Shown: positions 1 to 8,374 of the stretch, in pieces
How positions within the stretch are numbered: the first letter of the stretch is position 1
Layout: every line of letters starts with the position of its first letter
Assembly: GCA_016290775.1 (NCBI GenBank)
Contig: JAEEVF010000012.1
Coordinates: 50,338-114,337 of the forward strand
Direction of reading: 5' to 3'
Source: Acetatifactor sp.
GTDB lineage: Bacteria; Bacillota; Clostridia; Lachnospirales; Lachnospiraceae
DNA: 64,000 nucleotides
Notes under the pieces: model-generated
Databases searched by the model: none
Seen by the model: only the letters and a program-made list of their open reading frames with translations
Told to the model about the DNA's origin: nothing
Made by a program: the position numbers and the translations under genes

Positions 1-1065
1 CTTTCTTCCTCGAACCTTCGGCGTGACGCCTTTCCCTTTGCAACGTGGACCAGACTCATGCGTCGCATTATGGAGGATCGCGAGGAGGCGTTTCTTCGAA
101 AGCCGGAGAGCACTGGCGTGCCGGAACTTCGGGAGGCCATTTCCGAGTACCTGCGCAAGGCAAAGGGCCTTTGCGTTACGCCTGACCGCATTGTCGTCGG
201 CCCCGGGACGGAGTATCTGCATCACTTGATCTTGCAGCTGGTAGGCCCCGGTCGCATCGTGGCCGTGGAGGATCCGGGATATAAAAAGGTCGGCCAGATC
301 TATGAGGCGCATGGCCTGAAGTGCCTTCACGTACCCGTGGACGAAAACGGACTCATCGCGGAAAGGCTTGTGGGAAGCAATGCGAAGCTGGTACATCTTT
401 CGCCCTCACACCATTTTCCGACGGGGTGCGTTATGCCCATCGGACGAAGGAGAAGCCTTCTTTCATGGGCGCAGGCGGAAGGCGCATATCTCGTTGAGGA
501 CGATTACGACAGCGAATTCCGCTTTGACGGCAGGCCCGTACCAACGCTGGCAAGCTTAAATGACGAAGTCGTGATCTACATGAATACCTTTACGAAAACC
601 CTTGCGCCTTCCATCCGCATTGCCTTTATGGTGTTGCCTACGCCGCTCCTTCAAAGGTTTCAGGAGAAGCTTTTCTTTTATTCCGGTGCCGTCTCTTCGT
701 TTGAACAGTACACGCTGGCGGCATTCCTGAAGGACGGCTATTATGAACGCCACGTAAATCGCATGCGCAATTACTATCGCCAGCAGCGCACCAAGATCCT
801 GCAGGCCCTTTCCCTCTCGCCTCTTTCGGAGCGGGTAACGCTGGAGGAGCATGGCGCGGGACTGCATTTTATCGTAAAGGTCCGTGGCATCCGCGATGAT
901 GAAAAATGGCTTGACCGCCTTGCGCGGGAAGGGATCCGCCTCTCCCCCGTTTCGGCCTATTGCTATGGTGGTCAGGAAAAGTACCGACACAAGTTTTTGA
1001 TCTATTACGGCGACATTGACGAAGAAAGCATGAAAAGAGCATTCGAGATCATGGCAAGGACCTAA
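1..1065 (+). CDS. MocR-family PLP-dependent regulator, C-terminal part (5' end outside window)
   Basis: The reading frame is open from base 1, so the gene begins upstream; 354 residues are visible. They form a fold-type I aminotransferase domain of the MocR/GntR kind. The sequence FPFATW about ten residues into the window is typical of the start of this domain, just after the linker from an N-terminal GntR winged helix that is not visible here. The PLP lysine is in the motif TFTKTLAPS (Lys199 of the visible part). The DDYDSEFR motif is also characteristic of the family. MocR proteins such as GabR and PdxR are transcription factors that sense PLP or amino-acid ligands and usually control an adjacent divergent gene. 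The target lies outside the window. An internal ATG at 58 would remove conserved residues and is not the start. Confidence 0.85.
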   Translation, partial: LSSSNLRRDAFPFATWTRLMRRIMEDREEAFLRKPESTGVPELREAISEYLRKAKGLCVTPDRIVVGPGTEYLHHLILQLVGPGRIVAVEDPGYKKVGQIYEAHGLKCLHVPVDENGLIAERLVGSNAKLVHLSPSHHFPTGCVMPIGRRRSLLSWAQAEGAYLVEDDYDSEFRFDGRPVPTLASLNDEVVIYMNTFTKTLAPSIRIAFMVLPTPLLQRFQEKLFFYSGAVSSFEQYTLAAFLKDGYYERHVNRMRNYYRQQRTKILQALSLSPLSERVTLEEHGAGLHFIVKVRGIRDDEKWLDRLAREGIRLSPVSAYCYGGQEKYRHKFLIYYGDIDEESMKRAFEIMART

Positions 1066-1083
1066 AAAAAGCAAAACTTCTCT

Positions 1084-1112
1084 TTGCCTTGTACGCGTAA
1101 ACGTGATAAAAT
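1084..1112 (+). promoter_or_regulatory. Probable sigma-A promoter of the chemotaxis receptor gene
   Basis: TTGCCT at 1084-1089 and TAAAAT at 1107-1112 are separated by 17 bases, about 50 bases upstream of the receptor start codon. The -35 box is imperfect, so this is a moderate call. Confidence 0.4.
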
Positions 1113-1162
1113 ATTTCTGTATTCTGGGGGTTTGTTTGTAGAGGTCGGCTTGGGGGTATCTC

Positions 1163-3226
1163 ATGAAAAAACATCCTAAATTGTCTATGGACTTGCCAAA
1201 GCTACGATTTGGCATCCGATATCAGGTTTTACTCAGTTTTTTGATCCCAATCATATTTATCATATTGGTCGGCGTGATCGCGTACAATAAGGCACAGTCC
1301 GGCATGCGCGAAAAGTACGTGAACTCCACGAATGAGACGATGAAGATGGCAGCCGCACAGGTGGACCTGGTGTCCTCCTTTGTGAAGGCGGAGGCCATGC
1401 GATATTCCTTCGACGACGAACTGTTTCGGCTGACGACGGGGAAATATGCCAACGACCCGCAGGGGTTCAACAAGGCATCCGATGCCGTGAGCGCCAACAT
1501 CAACGCGACGCAGACGGGGAATGAGTATCTACGGCACATTCACGTGATCACCAAGGACGGTGAGCGCATGTTTTCCACGAAGCGGAGCATGCCGTTAGGG
1601 TTCCTTGAGGAATACCTGGAAACCATGCAGGGAAACTCCGGCTGGTTTGATTCTCACCCTCTGCTGGACGAGAAGCTAAGCTTCCAGGAAAACGATGCCT
1701 ATCTTTTCGGCTATCACGCAACGACGCAGAGCAAAACGGCAGTGATCGTAATGGACGTTTCGCAATCTGCCATGCAAGAATTCCTTGACGGCATTAACCT
1801 TGGCGAGGGAAGCACGATCGCACTTGTCACGATGAATGGCAGGGAGATCTCACACAGGTCCGGCAAGGCGCTGGATTGGCCTAAGGAGAGCATTTTTGCA
1901 GGCTCGGACATGTATGGAAAAGTCAAGGCGCAGATTGCCGAAGGAACGACGAGCGGCGTGAGCGAGATCAGTTACCACGGAGAAGACAGCCTTTTGTTCT
2001 ACGCACTGTGCGAAGAGCCAGGATGCGTCGTCTGTGCACTGGTTCCCCTTTCCACGGTGACGGCCGAGGCGCGGGACATCCGGATCCTCACCTTTATCGT
2101 GGTGCTCATTGCACTCCTTATCGCATCCGCAGTCGGCCTTTGGATCACGATCCGCATTCAAAGGAACATAAAAAAGCTTTCGGACGGTCTTGGCGAGATG
2201 GCCAAGGGTGACCTGACCGTGAAGATCGAGGCGGATGGCAGGGACGAGTTCTCAGACCTGGCGGAAACGACCTCCGAAATGATCTACCAGACAAGGAGTT
2301 TGGTTGGAAAGGTGGATGACGCCGTGGGCGGCGTGGAGGATTGTGCCAACGACGTACAGAACGCCTCGGCTATGCTCGGTGCACAGTCCGGAAACATTGC
2401 GGCGGCCATGGCTGAGATGACGGAAGGCATGAAGCAGCAAAAGCTTCACGCGCAGGAGTGCGTTACCGTGACGGATAAGCTCTCCGACGAGATGCGTGCC
2501 ATTTCCCGTCAGATCAGTGCCATCCAGACCGTGATGGAGGAGACGGATGCCATGATCAGCGAGGGCATGCGCATGGTGAAGACCTTGGGCGAACGCGCAC
2601 AGGACACGGCGCAGGCGACGGACAGCGTGAAGGATTCCGTGGGCGCGTTGCTTGGTGAGACCTCGAAGATCAATTCCTTCGTGGAGACGATCCGGAACAT
2701 CTCCGCGCAGACCAATCTTCTTTCGCTGAATGCTTCCATCGAAGCGTCCCGCGCCGGCGAAGCAGGAAAAGGCTTTGCCGTCGTCGCTGAGGAGATCCGC
2801 AATCTTGCCGCTGAGTCCACAAAGGCAGCAGGCGAGATCAAGAAGATGGTGGAGAAGATCAACGATCAGACGAAGATGAGTACGGGTAGCGTTTCGCGGG
2901 CCCGCGAGATCGCAAATGAGCAGTTCGAGCTCATGAACCAGACGACGCAGGTGTTTGACCGCATGCAGGGTTCCATGGAACAGCTGACGAAGGAGCTCGA
3001 AAAGATCACGCAGACCACGAATGAAGCAGACGCCAAAAGGCTCGAGGCCGTGGAGAGCGTACGAAGCATTTCCAACATCATCGGCGAGGCCGGTGAAAAT
3101 GCCGAAACGGTACAGGACGTGCTCACGCAGCTGCAAGAGGAGATCATCCATCTGGGCGTTACGGCACGGGAACTTGGCAGCAGTATGGACGAGTTAAAAA
3201 CGGAGGTTGCAGCCTTCATTTTATGA
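1163..3226 (+). CDS. Methyl-accepting chemotaxis protein
   Basis: Transmembrane chemoreceptor of 687 residues. A first membrane helix (about residues 18-38) is followed by an extracytoplasmic sensor region of roughly 265 residues, a second helix (about 307-328), a HAMP linker (about 329-382) and a long coiled-coil signalling domain. The hairpin tip that contacts CheA and CheW is seen around residues 511-560, with motifs [11 protein letters not shown] and [12 protein letters not shown]. The ligand cannot be told from sequence. It probably relays sensing of an external solute to the flagellar motor through CheA/CheY, which are not in this window. It stands alone between a MocR regulator and a GH94 gene; location beside sugar-use genes hints at a sugar ligand, but this is only inference. 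Confidence 0.95.
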   Translation: MKKHPKLSMDLPKLRFGIRYQVLLSFLIPIIFIILVGVIAYNKAQSGMREKYVNSTNETMKMAAAQVDLVSSFVKAEAMRYSFDDELFRLTTGKYANDPQGFNKASDAVSANINATQTGNEYLRHIHVITKDGERMFSTKRSMPLGFLEEYLETMQGNSGWFDSHPLLDEKLSFQENDAYLFGYHATTQSKTAVIVMDVSQSAMQEFLDGINLGEGSTIALVTMNGREISHRSGKALDWPKESIFAGSDMYGKVKAQIAEGTTSGVSEISYHGEDSLLFYALCEEPGCVVCALVPLSTVTAEARDIRILTFIVVLIALLIASAVGLWITIRIQRNIKKLSDGLGEMAKGDLTVKIEADGRDEFSDLAETTSEMIYQTRSLVGKVDDAVGGVEDCANDVQNASAMLGAQSGNIAAAMAEMTEGMKQQKLHAQECVTVTDKLSDEMRAISRQISAIQTVMEETDAMISEGMRMVKTLGERAQDTAQATDSVKDSVGALLGETSKINSFVETIRNISAQTNLLSLNASIEASRAGEAGKGFAVVAEEIRNLAAESTKAAGEIKKMVEKINDQTKMSTGSVSRAREIANEQFELMNQTTQVFDRMQGSMEQLTKELEKITQTTNEADAKRLEAVESVRSISNIIGEAGENAETVQDVLTQLQEEIIHLGVTARELGSSMDELKTEVAAFIL

Positions 3227-3307
3227 CAATAAAATCCATTGTCAGTTTGTAATAAAACAGGTAAAGTAATAAGCAAAGTGATATCAAACCCATAGGAGGT
3301 ATAAAAC

Positions 3308-5701
3308 ATGCAATACGGTTATTTTGACGAGGCGAAAAAGGAATACGTGATCACCAAGCCGAACACCCCGGCACCTTGGGCGAACTACCTTGGTTCCCCG
3401 GCTTACGGCGCGATCATCTCCAACAACGCGGGCGGTTACAGCTTTGTAAAGAGCGGCGCCAACGGACGTATCATCCGCTATCATTTCAACAGTGATGACA
3501 CGCCCGGCAGATATGTTTATCTTCGCGATGACGACACGAAGGATTTCTGGTCCGCAACCTGGCAGCCCGTTGGCAAAGACTTAAAGGACTATAAGAGCGA
3601 GTGCCATCACGGAACCTCTTACTCCACCATGATCGCAGAGTACGCCGGGATCCGTTCCGAGGTTCTGTACTACGTGCCCCTCGGAAAGACCTATGAGGTA
3701 TGGGCCGCAAAGGTGACCAACCAGAGCGCAAAGCCTCGTACCATTTCCGTATTCGGTTATGCGGAGTTCACGAATGAGAGCAACTACGAGCAGGATCAGG
3801 TAAACCTGCAGTACACGCAGTTCATCACCACCACCTATTTTGAGAACAATAAGATCTACCAGAAGATCAATCAGAACTTTGGCAAGGATGCGACCGGTTC
3901 CAACCACAAGGAGCGTTTCTTTGGCATGGCGGGTCAGACCGTGAAGTCCTATAACGGCGACAAGCAGGCCTTCCTTGGCAATTATCATTCCTATGGCAAT
4001 CCCATCGCCGTGGAAAACGGCGCTTGCGACAACGTGCTGAATTACAACTCCAACGGCTGCGGCGCTTTGCATACGCAGATCACCTTAGAGCCCGGCGAGA
4101 CGAAGGAAGTTGCGTTCCTGCTCGGTCAGGCAGAGCCTTGGGTGGCAGACGAGATCCTCGCCGCATACAAGGACCTTTCCGTTGTGGAGAAGGAAAAGCA
4201 AGAGCTCATCACCTATTGGCACGGCAAGCTCATGAACTTCCAGGTGAACACCCCGGATCCTGCATTCAACAGCATGATCAATACCTGGAATGCATATCAG
4301 TGCTTCATCACCTTTACCTGGTCCAGAGCGGCATCCTTCAGCTACTGCGGACAGCGTAACGGTTACGGTTATCGTGACACCGTACAGGACATTCAGGGCA
4401 TTATCCATCTGGATCCCGAGATGGCAGAAAAGCAGATCACCTTTATGCTCTCCGCACAGGTGGACAACGGTGGCGGACTGCCTTTGGTAAAATATGATCA
4501 CAATCCCGGACATGAGGACACGCCGGACGACGAGTCCTACGTTCGCGCAACCGGACATCCCGCATATCGTGCAGACGATGCACTTTGGCTCTTCCCGACC
4601 GTTTGGAAATATGTTTCCGAAACCGGCAACAAGGATTATATCAAGCAGGTGATCCCTTATGCCAACAAGGACGAGGGCACTGTTTACGATCACTTGAAGA
4701 GAGCCATTCAGTTCTCCATGGATCGCCTTGGCGACCACAAGATGCCCGCAGGTCTGCATGCAGACTGGAATGACTGCCTGCGTCTTGGCAAGAAGGGTGA
4801 GTCCACCTTCGTGGCACTGCAGCTTTACTATGCATTCACCGTTATGAAGGGCTTTGCAAAGGATCTGAATGATACCGAATATCTTGCATATCTTGAGGCT
4901 ACGCAGAAGGAACTGGGCGACATCATCAACAAGGAGTGCTGGGAGGATGACAGATTCGTCCGCGGCATCAAGGAGGATGGTCAGGTCATCGGTTCCAAGA
5001 ATGATCCTGAAGCAAGCATGTGGCTGAATCCTCAGTCCTGGGCAGTCATCAGTGGCCTTGCAACCAAGGACCAGGCGGAGAAGGCCCTCGAGAGCGTACA
5101 CCGCGAGCTGAACACCAAGTATGGCGTTCGCGTGATGGCACCTTCCTATGTTGACCATGCATTTGACGGCGCGCTGGCACTGCTCTTTAACCCCTCCACC
5201 AAGGAGAACGGCGGTATTTTCTCGCAGCCTCAGGGATGGATCATCCTTGCGGAATCCTTGATGGGACATGGCGACAGAGCCTTCGAGTACTTCACCGAGA
5301 GCTCTCCTGCATCGCAGAACAACGACGCAGACGTACGTCGCCTGGAGCCTTACGTACATGGCCAGTTCACCGAAGCAGACGAGTCTCCTTTCCATGGCAG
5401 AAGCCACGTGCATTGGCTGACTGGTACCGCATCCACCTGTATGGTAGGTTGTGTGGAAGGTATCTGCGGCATGAGACCTGACCTGAACGGCCTCTGGGTT
5501 TGCCCGACCATTCCTTCGGCATGGAAGGAAATGACCATTGACAAGAATTTCCGTGGCAAGAAGCTCCACATCACCGTCCGCAACGAAAGCGGCGCACAGT
5601 GCGGCTTCAAGGAGTTCTACCTCAACGGCGTAAAGCTCGACCAGCCTTACGTTCCCGCATCCGAAATGAAGGATGAGAACGAAGTTATCGTAGTGATGTA
5701 G
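3308..5701 (+). CDS. GH94 glycoside phosphorylase, probable cellobiose phosphorylase
   Basis: Cytoplasmic enzyme of 797 residues, normal for GH94; there is no signal peptide. The N-terminal beta-sandwich opens with YGYFDEAKKEYVIT and PAPWANYLG, both typical of the family, followed by the (alpha/alpha)6 barrel. The general-acid aspartate lies in ADWNDCL (residues 485-491). GH94 enzymes split beta-linked disaccharides with phosphate to give a sugar 1-phosphate plus the free sugar, saving ATP. Overall similarity favours cellobiose phosphorylase, but the N-terminal region also resembles chitobiose phosphorylases, so substrate is not settled. The start follows a good AGGAGG site (3295-3300). A rho-independent terminator follows. 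The last coding bases appear partly duplicated just after the stop. Confidence 0.9.
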   Translation: MQYGYFDEAKKEYVITKPNTPAPWANYLGSPAYGAIISNNAGGYSFVKSGANGRIIRYHFNSDDTPGRYVYLRDDDTKDFWSATWQPVGKDLKDYKSECHHGTSYSTMIAEYAGIRSEVLYYVPLGKTYEVWAAKVTNQSAKPRTISVFGYAEFTNESNYEQDQVNLQYTQFITTTYFENNKIYQKINQNFGKDATGSNHKERFFGMAGQTVKSYNGDKQAFLGNYHSYGNPIAVENGACDNVLNYNSNGCGALHTQITLEPGETKEVAFLLGQAEPWVADEILAAYKDLSVVEKEKQELITYWHGKLMNFQVNTPDPAFNSMINTWNAYQCFITFTWSRAASFSYCGQRNGYGYRDTVQDIQGIIHLDPEMAEKQITFMLSAQVDNGGGLPLVKYDHNPGHEDTPDDESYVRATGHPAYRADDALWLFPTVWKYVSETGNKDYIKQVIPYANKDEGTVYDHLKRAIQFSMDRLGDHKMPAGLHADWNDCLRLGKKGESTFVALQLYYAFTVMKGFAKDLNDTEYLAYLEATQKELGDIINKECWEDDRFVRGIKEDGQVIGSKNDPEASMWLNPQSWAVISGLATKDQAEKALESVHRELNTKYGVRVMAPSYVDHAFDGALALLFNPSTKENGGIFSQPQGWIILAESLMGHGDRAFEYFTESSPASQNNDADVRRLEPYVHGQFTEADESPFHGRSHVHWLTGTASTCMVGCVEGICGMRPDLNGLWVCPTIPSAWKEMTIDKNFRGKKLHITVRNESGAQCGFKEFYLNGVKLDQPYVPASEMKDENEVIVVM

Positions 5702-5751
5702 GATGGATTCTACAGAACGAAGTGGTTGTAGTGACGTAAGTTAGATTTTGT

Positions 5752-5797
5752 ATAGGGGAGTATTTCATTTGATTTGCTCCCCTATTATTTCTCTTTT
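5752..5797 (+). terminator. Rho-independent terminator after GH94 gene
   Basis: A 9-bp perfect stem (5752-5760 with 5777-5785, arms ATAGGGGAG/CTCCCCTAT) is followed by a T-rich tail. It ends the GH94 transcript just before the repeat-rich intergenic region. Confidence 0.8.
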
Positions 5798-5851
5798 CAG
5801 ATAAAACGATTTACCACTCTGATTTCCGTATGTTTTCTTTAAGATGCTGAT

Positions 5852-5879
5852 TTGACGGGTCCTTAGCCCTTTCATAACT
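5852..5879 (+). promoter_or_regulatory. Weak candidate promoter at the head of the 52-bp array
   Basis: TTGACG (5852-5857) and CATAAC (5874-5879) are 16 bases apart and would start a + strand transcript near 5886, running through the array into the GH51 gene. The -10 box matches only four of six consensus bases. Confidence 0.25.
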
Positions 5880-6474
5880 GTCCTGCTTTCGTTTTTTGTT
5901 ATTAAACAGTGAAAGTAATAAGGTGTCTACTGTCAGATTTTGTTTTTGGGAAGACAGACAGTAGTTTACAACTGGCTATTTTTGATATTTGTCATTTGGA
6001 CAGTACAATTCTGCCATAAATAACTGTCTGGATTGCGAAAGATGAAATTGGACAGTAAAATGCTCTCATTTATCACTGTTTAGGATGTTATTTTATAAAC
6101 GGGACAGAAATGTCCTCAAGCTAACGACTGCTCGGAAGGATTTTTTGTAAATGAGGCAGTATTTTTGAAACAGCATCGACTGCCTGAGAAGTGGAAAGTG
6201 GGCGATGGGCAAGTAAAAGAGGTGGGAAATGCTTGCCTGAGAGATGAAAAAGGAATCCAGGCAAGTAAAAGAGGTGGGAAATGCTTGCTTGAGAGATGAA
6301 AAAGGAATCCAGGCAAGCAAGAGAGGTGGGAAATGCTTGCCGGAGAAGCGAAAGGTGGATAATAAGCAAGCAAAAGCGGCAACAATTACATGCCTGAAAA
6401 ATAAAAAACTGGACTCAGGCAAGCGTAGGTGACTGAAATGCTTGCCTGGAAAACCCAAATGAGAACCGAGCAAG
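5854..6474 (+). repeat. 52-bp periodic array of about 13 units with covarying inverted arms
   Basis: Each unit has a 5-base left arm, an 18-base variable segment, a complementary 5-base right arm and a 24-25-base variable segment. Left arms start near 5856, 5906, 5958, 6000, 6052, 6104, 6156, 6209, 6261, 6313, 6366, 6419 and 6470. Right arms start 23 bases later in most units. The arms change together: ACAGT/ACTGT in early units, GCAGT/ACTGC at 6156, GCAAG/CTTGC from 6209 on. Unit 5958 has an 8-base loop and is 42 bp long, yet its 24-base outer segment is kept. Unit 6104 pairs poorly, 6366 has one mismatch and 6470 has no right arm. Flanking bases extend several stems to 7-9 pairs with G-U wobbles that work only in a + strand RNA. 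Only units at 6209, 6261 and 6313 share close sequence in the variable segments. Because 52 is not a multiple of three, a coding role is unlikely. I know no named family that fits. Confidence 0.75.
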
Positions 6475-6515
6475 CGGAAATGAAGAGGTAGTGACGGGAG
6501 GTAGGAGAACTTTAG

Positions 6516-6710
6516 ATCATGCAAGGCAGAATCATATAAGGCAAAATCATGTGAGGCAAAATCATACAAGGCGGAATCATGCGAGGCAAAATCATGCAAG
6601 GCAAAATCATGTGAGGCAAAATCATGCAAGGCAAAATCATGTGAGGCAAAAACATGCGAGGCAGAATCATACAAGGCAAAATCACATAATATAAAATCAT
6701 ATACAATAAA
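6516..6710. repeat. 15-bp tandem repeat, 13 units, directly upstream of the GH51 ribosome site
   Basis: Thirteen consecutive 15-base units with the consensus ATCATGCAAGGCAAA run from 6516 to 6710 without gaps; the last two are more degenerate. Variation is mainly at positions 6-8, which read GCA, GTG, ATA, ACA or GCG. The array ends one base before the AGGAGG of the GH51 gene (6713-6718). Both strands are open as pentapeptide repeats, but neither has a convincing start or family. It most likely lies in the untranslated leader of the GH51 mRNA. Confidence 0.85.
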
Positions 6711-6727
6711 ACAGGAGGGTTACAGAA

Positions 6728-8335
6728 ATGGCAGAAACAGCGAAAATTACGGTGCATCCGTCGTTCAAGATCGGGGAGATTTCCCCGCGGCTCTTCAGTA
6801 CGTTTTTGGAGCCGATCGGCAGCATGGTGAACGGCACGATGTACAACCCCAAGCACCCCACCGCGGACGAGCAGGGATTTCGAACCGACTTCATTAACGG
6901 CTTGAAAGGAACTGGCATGCCTGCATGCCGTCTGCCCGGCGGAAACTTCGTGTCCGCATGGCAGTGGAAGGATTCCATCGGCCCCAAGGATCAGAGAAAG
7001 GTACACCTCGATCCGGCGTGGTATCAATTCATCCCCAACGACGTGGGACATGACGAATACCTGCAGTGGGCGGAGAAGGTTGGCACTGAGCCCCTTTACA
7101 CCGTAAACTGCGGCACCGGCACCTTCCAGGATGCCATGGACTTGGTGGAATATACCAACTTCGAGGGCGGTTCCTACTGGTCCGACCTGCGTAAGAAAAA
7201 CGGTCATGAGAAGCCTTACGGCGTAAAGACCTGGTACCTTGGCAATGAGATGGACGGCCCATGGCAGCTGGGCTCCTGGGACAAGGATCCCAGAGGCTAC
7301 GGCGTTCGCTGCAACGAGCTTTCCAAGGCAATGAAGTGGATCGATGCCTCCATTGAGACCGCAGTGTGTGCTTCCTCCGCACTGTTCATGGATCATTATC
7401 CCACCTGGGAAGAGACCGTGCTTCAGGAATGTTATGAAACCGTGGACTATCTCTCCATGCATCATTATCACAGCGCACCTCCCGGAGACTGGAAGGCACT
7501 GCTTGGCGGCTCTGCATATTACGAGGATTTCATCAACACCGAGATCGCAATGTGCGACCTGGTTGGCGCTAAGTGCCGCTCGCCCAAGAAGATCATGCTT
7601 TCCTTCGACGAATACGGTGCAATGGTGCGTCCCAACAGCCCGCTCCATCCTGGCTACGGCTATCACAACATGGCAAGGGCACATTATCGCTTTGACCCGA
7701 AGCGTCCCTACATTTTGCACGATCCCGACAAGATGCCTGACAGACAATTCCCCGGCGGAGACATCCTGCATATGCTTTCGATGGTGTCGATCCAGCTCGC
7801 GTTCCTGCGCCATGCAGACCGCGTAAAGATCGGTTGCATGACGGGCGGCCTTGGTGCTCTGTGTGCGTCCAACCATGATCACGTTTGGAGGTCCGCATCG
7901 CATTATGCCTTCATGGATCTGATCAACTTTGCAAAGGGAACTTCCATGCAGACGGACATACAGAGTGAGACCTATGACCTTCCGGGATATGCCATCGACG
8001 ACACTTCGCAATATACCGGCAAGGAAGGCCTGACCTTCATTGACAGCGCAACGGCATGGGATGAGGATGCACAGGAGCTCACCGTATTTGTGATCAACCG
8101 CAACGAAGATGCGGAGTATCCGATTGAACTGGACGTACGTGGTTTCGAGGAGTATAATTTTGTTAAGCATATCGAATTATGCGATCAGGATCTGGATGCG
8201 AAAAACAGTTTCGAGGAGCCGGATAGGATCAAACCTGTAGAAAACCTTGGCGGTAGCTTTGCAGGCGGCATTCTTTCCGCACACGTAAAGCCTCTCTCCT
8301 GGAACGTATTCCGTTTCGAGAAAAAGAAGGCGTAA
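6728..8335 (+). CDS. GH51 alpha-L-arabinofuranosidase
   Basis: Intracellular glycoside hydrolase of 535 residues with no signal peptide. It removes terminal alpha-L-arabinofuranosyl units from arabinoxylan or arabinan oligosaccharides. The (beta/alpha)8 barrel carries the acid/base Glu174 in GNEMDGPWQ and the likely nucleophile Glu295 in SFDEYGAM; a C-terminal beta-sandwich follows. Length is normal for the family (about 500). The start is fixed by AGGAGGGT at 6713-6720. The gene sits behind about 900 bases of repeat array and is followed after 39 bases by a sugar-sensor GGDEF gene with no terminator between, so the two are probably co-transcribed. Exact substrate preference cannot be read from sequence. 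Confidence 0.93.
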   Translation: MAETAKITVHPSFKIGEISPRLFSTFLEPIGSMVNGTMYNPKHPTADEQGFRTDFINGLKGTGMPACRLPGGNFVSAWQWKDSIGPKDQRKVHLDPAWYQFIPNDVGHDEYLQWAEKVGTEPLYTVNCGTGTFQDAMDLVEYTNFEGGSYWSDLRKKNGHEKPYGVKTWYLGNEMDGPWQLGSWDKDPRGYGVRCNELSKAMKWIDASIETAVCASSALFMDHYPTWEETVLQECYETVDYLSMHHYHSAPPGDWKALLGGSAYYEDFINTEIAMCDLVGAKCRSPKKIMLSFDEYGAMVRPNSPLHPGYGYHNMARAHYRFDPKRPYILHDPDKMPDRQFPGGDILHMLSMVSIQLAFLRHADRVKIGCMTGGLGALCASNHDHVWRSASHYAFMDLINFAKGTSMQTDIQSETYDLPGYAIDDTSQYTGKEGLTFIDSATAWDEDAQELTVFVINRNEDAEYPIELDVRGFEEYNFVKHIELCDQDLDAKNSFEEPDRIKPVENLGGSFAGGILSAHVKPLSWNVFRFEKKKA

Positions 8336-8374
8336 CGCGGAGGGCTCCGCACAAAAGAGGATTTTTCGGAGCGT

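Noticed and set aside
4085..5569. A 494-codon minus-strand frame opposite GH94
   Set aside because: Same cause; no start signal or domain, and the GH94 motifs lie on the plus strand.
6491..6694. A coding gene made of pentapeptide repeats (about 67 codons)
   Set aside because: The 15-bp repeat keeps any frame open, no ribosome site fits, and it runs into the GH51 leader. Low-complexity translation only.
5854..6710. CRISPR array
   Set aside because: There is no constant repeat of 23-40 bases separated by unique spacers, and no cas gene in the window. The 52-bp units keep only short pairing arms, and the 15-bp units have no spacers.
6512..8170. A 552-codon open frame on the minus strand opposite GH51
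   Set aside because: It is a shadow of the GH51 gene caused by codon bias. The plus-strand frame has family motifs and a ribosome site, and the minus-strand translation has no recognisable domain.
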